Positions 1 to 11,430 of a DNA stretch of 64,000 nt are shown in pieces. Origin of the DNA: Sclerodactyla briareus (Eukaryota; Echinodermata; Holothuroidea; Dendrochirotida; Sclerodactylidae); assembly GCA_026419785.1 (NCBI GenBank), contig JAODTK010001610.1, positions 124,001 through 188,000 on the forward strand. The letters are read 5' to 3'. The first letter of the stretch is position 1; each line of letters opens with the position of its first letter. The translations under genes were made by a program, and so were the position numbers. The notes below the pieces were generated by a model. The model searched no databases. It saw nothing but the letters and a program-made list of their open reading frames with translations, and had not been told where the DNA came from.

Positions 1-569
1 CCATCCTGACCAAAGTTCAGGGAGTAGACTTCCAACTCCTTTTGTGTGTGTATGTGTGTATGCGTGTGTGGTGTGTTTGTAGTAATCGGGGTGGGTGACC
101 ATGATGTGATCCATTTTGGGCACAGATTTCACTACTTAAGTATGAGGTAATTAGCCCATTTTCAGTGAGTTTATTGTTTGCTCGTTAGCAAGATTACGGA
201 TGAACGTGATATGGTGATTTGGTGTAGCACATAGTTGCAAAATATGAAATGGATAAACTCATTAGATTTTGCAGCTTGAAATATGCTAATTATAATTCTA
301 ATTTGGTCATTGATTGAAAATTGATCAAAAGTTCGTCAGATTCTCATGATACCTGGTGGGTAAGGTTTACCTTTAGTTACGAATCTTTTCATCATGGATT
401 CAGGTTCAATGAAGGTCATTAGTCCACGTAAGCGGGGGGGGGGGGGGGTGTCTCGTTTTGCCGGATCTCATAAAATTGGTTGGTTATATGGCTTACTTTA
501 ACTTTCCAACATTTTTATTCCTTGACGAAGTCAGAGGAATCTATGCAGTCATGACAGTGGGTGTGTATG
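1..569. other. Left edge: TG-rich tract and non-coding DNA
   Basis: Bases 41-80 are an imperfect TG microsatellite. It is preceded by a CCTGACCAAAGTTCAGG-like imperfect palindrome, which resembles the TCTCGCCTGAAC start seen at 8704 and 25072. A run of 14 G lies near 436-449. No reading frame or splice pattern stands out. The stretch may be the 5' part of the repeat that continues at 570, but that is inference. Confidence 0.5.
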
Positions 570-2778
570 TGTTTATGTGACGCTGCTTGTAAACACGAAT
601 ATTGCCCCCCTGAAGGATGAAGCTCGTACTGTATGTGTGTTCCCCTGATAGTACATGAACCCTATTGTTTAATGGTCAGGTCATAGGTCCTCTGAGGTCA
701 ACAGAGTCAAAGTCTGAAAACTTTGTAAACACGTTAAGTCCAAGATTTTGGTCTGATCAAGTTGAAATTTGTGTCTCGCTTTCTATGGGGAGTACAAGGA
801 CCACCCTATTGTTTTTAAGTTCTGGGGTCGGGGGTGATTTCGTCAAAAATAAGAAAATTTGTGAAAAGTCCATTATTTTGGCTTGTAAACATGATAACTG
901 AACGCGACCCCACCCTGATTGGTGAAGCTCATACTTGGCATATGTGTTCCCCATGACGAGTACATGACCCCAATTGTTTTGGGGGGGTCTGGTCAAAGGT
1001 CTTCTGAGATCAACAAGGTCAAAGTCTGAAAACCTTGTAACACGCTATGTCCCCAGATGGTTGGTCTTATCTCAAGTTGAAATATGTAAGTCTTTCTTTT
1101 GGGGAGTCCAGGTAACCCTACTGTTTTGGTTGGTCGGGGTGAATTTTGTTCGAACATAGAAATTTGTGAAAGTCCATATTTTGGCCAATTTTGGCTTGTA
1201 AACATGATAACTCACCCCCGCCTGGTAAGATGGAGCTCTACTTGGTATGTGTGTTCCCCCATTATAGTACATGAACCATATTGTTTTGGGTCGGTCTTGA
1301 GGTCAACAGAGGTCAAAGTCTGAAAACCTGTAAGCAAACAAAACGATAAGTCCATAATGGTTGGTCTTATCGAGTTGAAATTTAGTGTATTTGCTTTCCT
1401 TTGTGGAGTACAGAACCCTATTGTTTTGGTTGAGTGTCGGGCGTGAATTTTGGTCACAACGTAGAAAATTTGTAAAAGTTTGATATTTTGGGGGGGGGGG
1501 GGGGGCCAATTGTTGGCTTGTAAACACGATATTCCAGAACCCCGCCTGGATAGTGGAGCTCATACTTGGTTGATGATGTTCCCCATGATGAGTACATGAA
1601 CCCTATTGTTAGGGTCGTCAGAGGGTCATCTGAGGTCAACAGAGGTCAAAGTCTGAAAACTTTGTACAACGGTAAGTCAAGAAGGTTGGTCTGATAAGTT
1701 GAAATTGGTGTATAGCTATCTTATGGGAGTACAGGAAGCCCTATTTTTTTTAGTTCTGGTCGGGGTGTTGATTTTGGTCAAAAATAGAAAATTTGTGAAA
1801 AGTCAAATTTTGGCTTGTAAACATAAAACTAGACCCACCCTGATGGAGGAAGCTCATACTTGGCATATGTGTTCCAGAAAAAAGGGGGGGGAGTACATGA
1901 CCCCAATTGTTTGGGTCTGGAAAGGTCATCGAAGGTCAACGAGTCAAAGTCTGAAACACCTTGTAAACACCATAAGTCCAGAAAATGGGTGGTGTCTTAT
2001 CTCAAGTGAAATTTCGTGTATAGCTTTCTTTTGGGGAGTACAGGTACCCCTACGTTTGGTTGAGTAGGGGGTTGTGAAAGTGAATGTTGTTTCGAAAATA
2101 GAAAAAATTTGTGAAAGTCCATATTTTGGCCAATTTTGGCTTGTAAACATGATTAAACTCACCCGCCTGGTAAGATGGAGCTCATAATTGGTATGTGTGT
2201 CCCATGTGAGTACATGAACCATATTGTTTTGGGGTCAGGTATGAGATCAACAGAGGTCAAAGTCTGAAAACTTTGTAAACGATAAGAAAGGCCAGAATGT
2301 TGGTCTTATCGAGTTGACATTTAGTGTAGTGATTTCTTTGGGAGTACAGGAACCCTATTGTTTTTTGGTTGAGGTCGGGGGTGAAGTTGAATTTTGGTCT
2401 CAAAAGTAGAAAAATTTGTGGAAAAAGTTGATATTTTGGCCAATTGGCTTGGAAAACACGAATAATTCAACCCCGCCTGGATAGATGAGCTCATACTGGT
2501 ATGTGTGTTCCATGTGAGTAAATGGACCCGATTGTTTTGGGGTCAGGGTCAGAGGTCACCAGCGGTTCAAGTCAGAAAACCTTGGAAACTTAGTGTGTAG
2601 CTTTTTATCAATAGTACAGGAACCCTAATGGTGGGTTGGGAAAAAAAATGGGGAAGTTTGTCAGAGGTTATGTTGCCATAATGAACTGGTACAATCTCCC
2701 CCTTGTCCTTTTGTCTGGCCATAGGTTTGTCAGAAAGAGTCAAGGAATCACTAAGCCTTTTGGCTTTTCTGGTTAACA
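570..2778 (+). repeat. 310-bp tandem repeat with trimeric higher-order structure
   Basis: Six full units and two partial ones. The marker AAAGTCTGAAAAC/T recurs near 709, 1020, 1316, 1646, 1943 and 2254, about 310 bp apart. Units 1 and 4, 2 and 5, and 3 and 6 share private variants. Units 2 and 5, for example, share GGTCTTATCTCAAGT and a GCCAATTTTGGCTTG segment. Units 1 and 4 share a GGCATATGTGTTCC variant and ACCCCAATTGTTT. The higher-order period is therefore about 923-938 bp. Every unit carries GTACATGAAC, CCTATTGTTTT and GAGGTCAACAGAGGTCAAAG. The array ends in a distinct 3' segment (about 2545-2778) containing AAGCCTTTTGGCTT, a perfect 5-bp stem with a 4-base loop. The same end occurs at 19262. 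Small frames inside are products of the repeat and not genes. Confidence 0.9.
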
Positions 2779-3056
2779 TAGGACTGGATGGTCACTGGTG
2801 TCATTCGTCCACTTATGTTGTTTTATGAAATTGTTTGAAATTCCAAAGATTTTCATGAGCTTGAGGTATGATCTACCTAAGTCCCCATAAATTTTCAAAT
2901 TGACTCGAGTAAATGGGGGGTTATTTAATGTGTTATAGTTGCTATTTATGCAAATGTTCAGCTTGTTTGGATTCCCTGAAATGTGTGTGGTCGTCCAACT
3001 ATTGGTCCTGCGATCAATGAGAAAAGGGGTCAAGGGAAGCAGAGGATTGTGTCTCA
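2779..3056. other. Non-coding spacer
   Basis: No repeat sister found inside the window and no convincing exon. It follows the sharp end of the satellite element. Confidence 0.4.
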
Positions 3057-3300
3057 TTTGGTAAATTATACATTTAAGTCACATTTCCAAAAGACTTATA
3101 CTCCTTCCGTAGACATGGTCATGATCAGTCCTACAAATTTGCAGAAGAATAGTCACTGATTTTTAGTAGGCTATTCAGTTTAATGTAATACCAAAATCTT
3201 AAAGCAACACATGGAATGACCTGGTAATCATTCGCATGGTGACTATAGAAGAAACCACTGATCATGCACGCAGCGCGTCACTGGGGGGGATCGCATTGTT
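3057..3300 (+). repeat. Dispersed repeat module, copy 1
   Basis: Shares a series of blocks with 11185-11425: AGTCACATTTCCA, AATCAGTCCTA, ACCAAAATCTTAA, AGCAACACATGGAATG and GAAGAAATCACTGATCG with scattered changes. Its right half also matches 29170-29270. Three copies of the same right-hand edge point to a defined repeat boundary near GACACTGGGG. Confidence 0.75.
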
Positions 3301-5584
3301 AGATCCAACCATCTGCTGGTTAGGCTAGTGTGATGCCCATGTCATCTTTCTATCGATCCAGTGTGGAAACCTTTGCTTTGTTGGCCACCAATGTCGTGCT
3401 TCGTGGATCTGACTAACTTGGGTCACAATGTTGTTATTGACTGATGGTCATGGTTGACCATTTGAAGGTCAAGGTAAAAAAACATCAAAGGGCACCCTGG
3501 GCCATATGTGAAAATTGCCCCAAAAGCGATAGCGATCACTTCTACAGATTAGGGTGGATTGCCATGATCCGTGAGCAGTGTAATCATTGATAGTGTTACC
3601 TATGCAGTTGTACAGGAATTGGAGGTGAAAGGTCATGAAGGGTGGTGGAGTAGGTGCTTGGTAAACCGGTAGTAGGCAATTATGTTCAAGTTGTAGAGAA
3701 AATATGCAAAATTGCAGTTTTCCGCTATCAATATCATGCTTCGAGGATATTGACACACTTGGTCACAAGTTTATTGACCGATTGGTCATCATTGACAACC
3801 TAAAGGTCAAGCTCAAGTACAATGGTCTTCAACAGATATCTTTAAACTGGCACAGATGAAAAGAGGGCATGTTGAAACACCTTGACCAGAATTTTGGCGG
3901 ACGATTAGATTCTGGCATGGTCCCCTATTTACTGGAATTGAATCACACCCTCATGATGCCGGTCACCGAGTATTAAAGCTACACTGGTCACAAAAAAATC
4001 AAACTTTTTCATAATTTTGTTGGGAATGTTATCAAAAGCTAACAAATGATCAGTGTAATTGCCAAAACCGACTTCAAAGTCAGTAACATGAAGTGACGTC
4101 ACGCAGACCTTTCTGCTAGATCGTTCCATGAATGTTTGTGTCTACATGGACAGTCAAAAGATGTAACATAGCACGCCCGAAATCAAGCACTGCCGCGAAG
4201 AGTATGAACAGAGAACAGAGAATCTGTACAGAAAAACGCACACTCACGCGTCTTTTTCTCTGAAGCCAGGTTTTGGCGCGATGCTTGTTAGCGCGTGGAA
4301 TGAAAGAAACGTGCTGCCTGCCCTTTCACTTTTTTCCCAGAATATTTCATCTGTGGTGTTTTGGCCAATGCATTACTTATAAACTACTTGGGCCAATAAA
4401 CCCACAGTACACACCATTATCAAAATAGAATTTTTGATGGATTGCATTGATTGTAAAGTACAGAAACAAGTAATGAATTTGAAGAAAATCATTTCGGACC
4501 ATTGTACCTCAACGATGCAAAGGGGCCCTAAATTGCTTTACACAGTAATTGCTGATATTTTGCACGATTTATAGCTGAAATGAAAAATATTTTAATATAT
4601 AAATGAAATTATTCTTTCATACCGTGTGAACAAATGTTATAAGTTGTCAACAGTGTACCATGTTAGTTCTATGGTTACTAGGTTGGTTAAAATACATGTT
4701 TGGAAAATTGTATGACCCACAGGGTCACAGGTTACTCGCCCTGACTTCACAGGTCACATTGCACGATAGCAGAACTGTCTCCTTTTCACACTCGAATCGG
4801 CTGAACGGAATTTTTTTAGAGGTTTGGTTCCCTAAAATTACAGTATAAGACACCGAATAGCAGAGCCTGTTTACATGACCATGTTAATCTTGTAGGTCAC
4901 ATGGGCCATGGATGGTGAAAACGCTATCTCGATTAGTGGACTTCCCATTGAATATGTGAACAGTATAAATCAGTGCTAGTATACTTATGGGGTTTCACAG
5001 ATGTAGGTGGAAGGTAATTTAGGGGGGGGGGGGCATAATAGGGATTTTGTTAAAATCGTAGAAAATATGCAATTGGCATGTTTTTAGCCCTTCACTACTC
5101 AGGCTTTGGACATGTCAAAGTTGGAATAATATTTCATTGACAGATGGGTGAAATTTCGAGCCACCGAAGTCAAAGTCATTGAGGAGCTGAGGGCCAATGT
5201 GTGAAAAACTGTATGTATCTGTCCTCTTTACAAATGAAGTTGTACCTTCATGGTGCTTGCTCAATGTCATCAAAGGTCCGTATGACTGAGATCAGTGCAA
5301 ACTCCACTACAGACCTCATACCAGTTCACTAACATATTAAAATTTGACGAGCTACGGATCCATTGGTTCTCTAGTTTTTGGATAGTCTCTACCTATCCTA
5401 TTACTCTTCTACTGATGACCCGGCCAGCGTTCTCAGATAGTGTTGGGCCCACAACGAAAGTGTTGTGAAACAGATATCTGATAATGTTGGTCCAACATGG
5501 CCAATAGTGAAAAATGATATGATTTGTACACAGAGTACACTGGTTAGAGTAATGCCTATTCTTTTTGACCATTGCATGGTGTGG
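3301..5584. other. Non-coding, partly repeat-derived DNA
   Basis: Scattered GGTCAAGGT and GGTCATNNAAGGTCA motifs at 3430-3860 relate it loosely to the other AGGTCA-rich modules. 4140-5560 is AT-rich with no reading frame above 62 codons and no paired splice signals that I trust. The frame at 4660-4848 has no supporting context. Confidence 0.4.
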
Positions 5585-6110
5585 CTATGTATGTGTGTTC
5601 CCCATACTGAATAAATGATCCCTACTATACATTGGGGTCAGGTTATTTAAGGTCAAAGTTTGGAATTTCGTGTTCAACAGTATATTGCAATGATTCTCTT
5701 TGAAAGTTCCTGCAAAACTAGTCAAGCCCACCAGCAGTTTAAAAGTTTTTGAAAGGCAGCTCTGTCAAAGGCAAAAAAAAAGCGAACCTAGTTATTCTTT
5801 CAGGTACGATGTAGCCCATGATCAGGGGCTCTGTTAGACAGTGGCGACCTCTGGGATTGTACGTTCCCACGGAACCCATTTCTGTGAGTTCACCTCTATT
5901 GTATTTACAGCTTCATTTAAACCTGACGGAATATCTTGGCTCCAGAATGATAGAAGGGCAATGTTGATGTGCATCATGGATAACACTAAAATTGACAATG
6001 CAATTCATAACCACAACTGACTAAAAACCAAAACACTGGTGGTTAGTATTAATGACAGAATTATTAGAAGCAAGCGTTATCTACATGTGGCAACCCTACA
6101 ACCATACAGT
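5585..6110 (+). repeat. Duplicated module, copy 1 (sister at 15695-16215)
   Basis: Co-linear with 15695-16215 over about 500 bp. Shared blocks include TGAATAAATGATCCCTA-like, CAGCAGTTTAAAA, GATGTAGCCCATGAT, TGGGATTGT and ATAGAAGGGCAATGTTGATG followed by TGCATCATG. The left end resembles a unit of the 310-bp satellite family. Identity is clearly higher in the 5930-6010 block than elsewhere. Confidence 0.8.
5804..5883 (+). pseudogene. Degenerate sister of the exon-like segment at 15920-16000
   Basis: Bounded by TTCTTTCAG on the left and GTGAGTTCAC on the right, exactly as in the sister copy. It is 80 bp against 81 bp and is out of frame: the YDVAHD-like start runs into a stop after a few codons unless an indel is allowed. 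It reads as a decayed exon copy, or as chance splice-like flanks carried in a repeat. Confidence 0.4.
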
Positions 6111-6242
6111 TCTAAAGTTTAGGGAGTGAGCTGAAAGATTTGTTATATTTCATCACGTGTGAAAAACCCAATTGTAGGCTGGTCTGGCAACTTGATCATT
6201 ATCTTCAGGTCACGAAGGCAGAGGAGATTGAGTCAGATTACC

Positions 6243-6420
6243 ATGCACATATATAATATTGATGGTTGTCCATAGCAAGCTTTTGCCCTATGGTAACAAT
6301 AATGGTGGTCAGGGATTATCTACTGAAAGGTACCCTATGGTTGGGTGCCCATGGGTGTTGGGTGTTTTAGCAGAGGTGCACTCGCAAATGGTAGCTGTGT
6401 TGTGTTTGGCGTGTGGTGCG
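6243..6420 (+). repeat. Module shared with 13285-13480
   Basis: Shared blocks: TTGATGGTTG, CCATAGCA, GGTGCCCATGGGT with TTGGGTG, and GTGCACTCGCAA. A second shared piece (GATCAGGGGTT..TTCAGGTGTTG) lies at about 7256-7285 here but adjoins directly in the sister at 13448-13472. Copy 1 has therefore been interrupted by about 800 bp, or copy 2 has lost them. Confidence 0.65.
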
Positions 6421-7560
6421 CATTGGTGTGTCCGTAGATTTTTTTATGGTTTCCGCAAATATCTCCACTTGGAGGTGGTCCCCCGAACATGGTCAAATTT
6501 ACTCACTCATAAAATAGTCACAAAACCCAGTTTACTCTCCAATTGGACACAATTTCTTCAAAATCATGAAAATTCAGGGGGACTGATGAGGGTAGTGAAA
6601 ATGGCCATTTTTGGCAAAAAAGTCATTTTGCCATTTCTCATGCGTTGTCCAAGATGTTCGGTGATGGTTGAGTACAAAAATGGATACCCGATTATTGAAT
6701 TTCCTAACAAGGCAGGAGGTAACAACATGACTATTCCTTGCATTCAGGCAAAAAAAATTGTGAAATTTTGGAATGAGAGAGAACACACATTATATGAAAA
6801 TGTGAAGTTTTCTTAAAGATTATCGGTGACTGAATGATTTCGGAAATAGTTCATAGGTGAATCGTGATCGAAAAAAAAGTTCAAAAACACAGATTTAACA
6901 TGTACTTCTAGTGAATTTGATTATAATGTTGGTACTGAGCGAGGAAACCTCAGTTAATACCCCCTGGACTAGACCAGGCACGATGAGTAAGGGGGGGGGG
7001 GGGGGGGGGGGGGGGGTGGGGGTTGTAGAGGTGGGGAATTCAGGTGATTAGTTACTGACAGTATTCAAACCAGAGCAGACCAAACCTGGAAGCTGAGGAC
7101 TCCTAAGCAGGTGTGAACATCGGCTATCACGCTTAGGGCTAGCTACCATGGTAAATTTAGCGGAAAACAGTACAGTATATTGGTATGGCCCAGTGTTAAC
7201 GGATGTTGAGTTACGTTAGGAGGTAACTAGTAGGATTAAGGTTAGGGTTAAGTGGGATCAGGGGTTTAGATTCAGGTGTTGATGGTAATGATAGATTTGG
7301 GATTATACATATGGAATTGGATTCTGAACCTGTTGGCTAACTCAAAAAAAGCCATTGATCCACACTAACAAGGCTCGGAATAGTCATTTTCGGTACCTAA
7401 CATTGCCCATTTTCGAACCAGATATCATATTTTGAGCAGGAAATTTGAAGCAAACAGAACAGTGAAAAATTTCAATGGGAACAAGCACAATAATTAGATC
7501 TTCATTCATTTATATTTACGATACAGCCTTGCAGGCAACATTTTTAGATCAAACCAGAGA
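6421..7560. other. Interruption, 26-G run and non-coding DNA
   Basis: Contains an uninterrupted run of 26 G (6991-7016). The 185-codon frame at 6259-6816 starts inside the shared repeat module and has no codon pattern, domain or splice context that I recognise, so I do not call it a gene. Confidence 0.45.
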
Positions 7561-8660
7561 ATCTGCATGTCACTCATTATCGATCTATCTATCTATAGGT
7601 CGTCTGTCTGTCTGTCTGCTGTATACCAAATCTTGGACCAATGTTAATGACCCATGGGATATGTTTGACCTAGTGAAGGTCAAGGTCAAAGGTCATTAAA
7701 GGCAGTATAGGCCATTATGGCTGAAATTTCAAATGTATCTCTCCTACAAATTTGGTGCACACTGCTGATGTTCCGTCACAATGTGGTATAACAGCATACT
7801 TCGGGGTATTCAGGACTTTAGTCCAAGGTCCAACTTGGCACGAGGGTCCATTTTATGAAATTTCACACAATAGTACTTGAAATGCATTACTACTCCACAA
7901 GATTCAAATTGAGTTCTTCAAGTTACATGGGGTCCTGGGTTGAAGAGGGCCCGCCATAGAGGGGTTCGGGAATTTTGGGGTCAAGGCCATAAATATGCAA
8001 TACGAAAAGGCTATCTGTATCTCCTACAAATTTTGTTGCACGGGGCTGATGTCAGTTATAATGGGGGTCTTAATACAATGTACCGTCAGGGTTTGCCCAG
8101 AAATTTAGGTCCAAGGCCAGTCAGGGCCTAGGGGGCCCGTCATGTGGAATTCGCAATGGCCTCTCACTCAAGAATTCAGTGCACAGGCTGACATTCGGTT
8201 AGTGATATTCATCAGCAGTCCCATTGGCCCTGGGCCCATTTATAAATTTCACCACAATGCTACTCGAAATGCATATCCTCAAAAAGATTCAATTGATGTT
8301 CTTCAAAGTGACAGTTCAATGTACAGTCTCGGATTAGAGCTGGCCATGGGGGTGTTCGGGAAGAATTTGTGCTAAAGGCCAGTTTGGGACAATAGGGCCC
8401 ATCATATGGAATGACTGCAAATTTGTATCTCCTATTATAAAGTTTGTGCACAGTGTCATGTTCAGGTCATAATGGTGCCAATTGCCATATCTCTGGTGCC
8501 CAGGATTTAGGTACCAAAGCCCAGGGTGCGCGCCCTAGGGCCCATCATGTGAAATTATGCAAATGCTATCTTCTTACGATTTGTTGCACATGCAGTGCTG
8601 ACATTGGGTCATACTTATGGTCTAACAGCGGCTGCTACCTTGCGGGGTTGTTCAGGATTT
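7561..8660 (+). repeat. AGGTCA / CTCCTACAAATTT repeat, copy 1
   Basis: Begins with a TCTA/GTCT microsatellite (7578-7618), then AAGGTCAAGGTCAAAGGTCA at 7676-7695. Several related units follow. Their shared words are CTCCTACAAATTT, GTGCACxxTGCTGATGTTC, ACTTCGGGGT, GTTCAGGATTT, GGCCCAGTTGGGCC, GGGCCCATCATGTG and CTTGAAATGCAT. The same order is found at 11500-12960. Confidence 0.8.
7677..7695 (+). promoter_or_regulatory. Triple AGGTCA (DR0 plus DR1) nuclear-receptor-like site
   Basis: AGGTCA at 7677-7682, 7683-7688 and 7690-7695. The last two form a perfect DR1 (one-base spacer). DR1 is the known binding layout of RXR, HNF4 and COUP-TF type receptors. Here it belongs to a repeat, so function is only a possibility. 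Confidence 0.35.
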
Positions 8661-8703
8661 TGGTCCAAGGCCTCCATAGACTGGCCGTGGACGGCACATT
8701 TTT

Positions 8704-11430
8704 TTCTCGCCTGAACTTTGTTCAAAAGAGACATAGGGGTCAACTTTGTGGTGTGTGTGTGTGGGTTTTGTCTGTCGGGATGTCCGTCCGTTCTGTCTGT
8801 CCGTATGTGCGTTAGATATCTCCTGCTGAACCGTGGAACCATCATGCTGGACCTTTTTTGTGGAGGAGGCGCCGGTGAAGAGCCTCTGTGCATCCACTTT
8901 TCGTCTCAAAGGACCATACTCATTGCATAAAATTGCATATTTAATGAAAATTGGCCCAGAAGCTTGTGTGCACGATGTCTCTTGATCGGTGGATGCATTG
9001 GTGATGCCGTTCGGAGATTAGAACAACTATGAAGTGTATTTATACAAACTAATAGATTTCTAGGAAGATATATGTAATTAAGTTAGCATTTGCATAATTT
9101 CTTGCAATATTTTTGAAGTTCGTTGGATTTTGAGAAACTCGGTTGGGAAGTGGAGATGGTTTATCTATAGTCAATACATTTTACCAGTAGTGACGAGGGT
9201 CACAAAGGCATTTAATGTTCCTAATTTGCATTTACCTAGTCTAATGTGCATGCAGATTTAAAGTTGGTTGAATCTCATGATGGTTCACCTTTATCCTGAT
9301 AAATTTAACAACAGTGCAAAGGTCACTGAAGGTCATTTATTGTGAATAATTTGCTAAATTACGCAATTTTTCAAGTTTTGGTTAAATGGCCAATGACAAT
9401 TGGAGGAATGAGTGCAGTTAGGGTGCTCGTTAATGTAAAAGATTTGTATGGGAATTTTAGGTTCAGGGGATCCAAACAACACAAAGACGAGGGGGTCAAA
9501 GGTCAAAGGTAAAGTTATAAGAAAATGTGCTTATTTTAGGAGTTACAGGGCAAAGAAATGAAAAACCGTCAATTTTTGGAATTGTGATAGTAGAGCTCTG
9601 TGTGCTACATGCTGAAACCAACCTCCTGCTTCGATTCTGACACCTGGTCTCCAAGTAGAAGGGGCCAAAGGGCGATTTGGATACCTCTGGCGATAGGCAT
9701 AGGGTGTGTATCTGAATTACATAATGCTTTTGGGGGCTGAGAGGGCATCCCCCAAAAACACTCGAGGCAAGCATTTTCCTATACAAACTTCATGTCATCA
9801 AAGGTCATTCAAGGTTCACTCATGGACAAGAACGGCCAAATAATAACAGTCCCTGCAACAGCCTCTAGTGACTGTGATGTGAATATGGCTGAAATTTGGG
9901 GACAGCAGCATATTAATCAAGGGTGACCATTTTTCATAAACCGTTAAGTCATCAAAGTCATCAAGGCTCACTAGGGACCAACTAATGCAAAATAAAACAT
10001 TTCCTGCAACGGCCTTCTAAGGGAAGTATGTGATATGGCAGATGTGTTCTGAGACAAAATTGCTCATCTTAATGGGAATTTTGATTTCATTAAAACTGTT
10101 TGTTACAAAGGCCCACATTCAATTATCAGATCCTAATTGTGAAGAAAGTATTGAAATAAGTAAAATAGTCCCTACAGAACTCCATACATTTTTTGATAAT
10201 TATTATTACCTCCGGTACCCATTTAAGAATGGGATAGTCTAGCTCAGCAGCATCACTATTAATATGCAGAAACGGATCTATGAATTTTTACTCATTTCAC
10301 CTTTCAACCCCTCAGGTATGGTATTTCATTCATGTTAACTAGTATCTTATCTGTAACAGACAGAGATTTAATTATTGTCTTATTCATATCAACTTCAAGG
10401 GCATACCTGTTGACAAAATGTAGAGGAACATGGTTGCCCAATTGATCGCAGCAGCGAGTTACAGTGGAATCCCCTAGTAATCACCTATTAAATAGCCAGA
10501 GTCCAGCAACACAGTACTGTTCATGTCAACAGCCAACAGCCTGGGGTCAGGTACACCTGCTTGGGAAGTGGCGAAGAGCCAATTAGATGGCTTATTCCCA
10601 CTCAGACAGGGGATGCTGGGACAGTAGCTGTGAGAGGGGGGAGGGGAGGGCACTGCCCTAGGGACGTTGCTGAAGGAGAAGATGTAATATATAAAGGCAT
10701 TAATCTTGATGATATGTAGAATAAACTTTATAAATTTAGGACATAGCCATGTGAGCTATGGTGGGGCATAGGGCCGTTACATCGTTTGACATCTGGAGGG
10801 GGGAACTATGAACTCCAGTAATATTGAGTTTTAAGGGGGAGTACAGGGTACAGTCAATGATGGCCGATGAATGTTTAATATTTAGAGGTATTAGGATTAA
10901 CCATTACATGTAGACATTTTACTGGATCACTTTGCTATTGCTAATATTCTTTTTTTTCATTCCATTCACATTATTTCTGGATTATTTGCTATATAAATTT
11001 ATGATTATTATTAGTACTATTATATTTATATAGACTGGGGACACTGGAGGTCATTCGTTGTGTTTATTTTGCATGGTTCATTCCAAGTTCATTCGAGTTT
11101 CTGCATGTGTGAACCATTTTGAAGAATATTTGAAGGTGAGGGAAAATGGGGTCGGTCAAGGAATATATTTCCGTTGACTATTGTGTCTATTTGCATAATT
11201 TAGTCACATTTCCACCAAACTTGTACTTTTTAGCGACATTGTCAATAATCAGTCCTAACGAATTAGAAATTGGTCACCGAGTAGTCTGGCTGTTTCTGTT
11301 TTTCTGTTGAATGCATATACCAAAATCTTAAGCAACACATGGAATGCCTGTGTGAATGTTTGCCATGGTTGACTAAATAGAAGAAATCACTGATCGCGCA
11401 ACAAGGGCGAGACACTGGGGCGGGAAATTC
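8704..11430 (+). repeat. Large dispersed repeat, copy 1 (sister at 25065-29270)
   Basis: Starts CTCGCCTGAACTTTGTTCA, then a GT/GTCT microsatellite, then a segment with GCATATTTAATGAAAATTGG. Further on come ATGGTTTATCTATAGTC, TTTAACAACAGTG, GTGCTTATTTTAGGAG, a CTGACACCTGGTCT block, CCCCTCAGG, GACAGAGATTT and GATAAACTT. It ends GATCGCGCAACAAGGGCGAGACACTGGGG. All these blocks recur in the same order at 25065-29270. No long frame runs through it. Its structure (hairpin-like start, microsatellite, AGGTCA tandem units) resembles pearl/CvA-type Helitron-like non-autonomous elements known from oysters and sea urchins. That comparison is from memory and not from a search. Confidence 0.8.
9493..9512 (+). 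promoter_or_regulatory. DR1 (AGGTCA) site inside the repeat
   Basis: GGGTCA, one A, AGGTCA, one A, then AGGTAA. The sister copy has a perfect AGGTCA-A-AGGTCA at 27963-27975, so the DR1 is ancestral to the repeat. Function is not shown. Confidence 0.35.

Noticed and set aside
6259-6816. 185-codon plus-strand frame
   Set aside because: It begins inside a repeat module shared with 13285 and shows no domain, splice context or convincing codon pattern.
10547-10740. GGAGGGGAGGGCAC-rich block as a promoter
   Set aside because: The same block recurs at 28850-29030 in the sister repeat, so it is part of the element and not a gene promoter.
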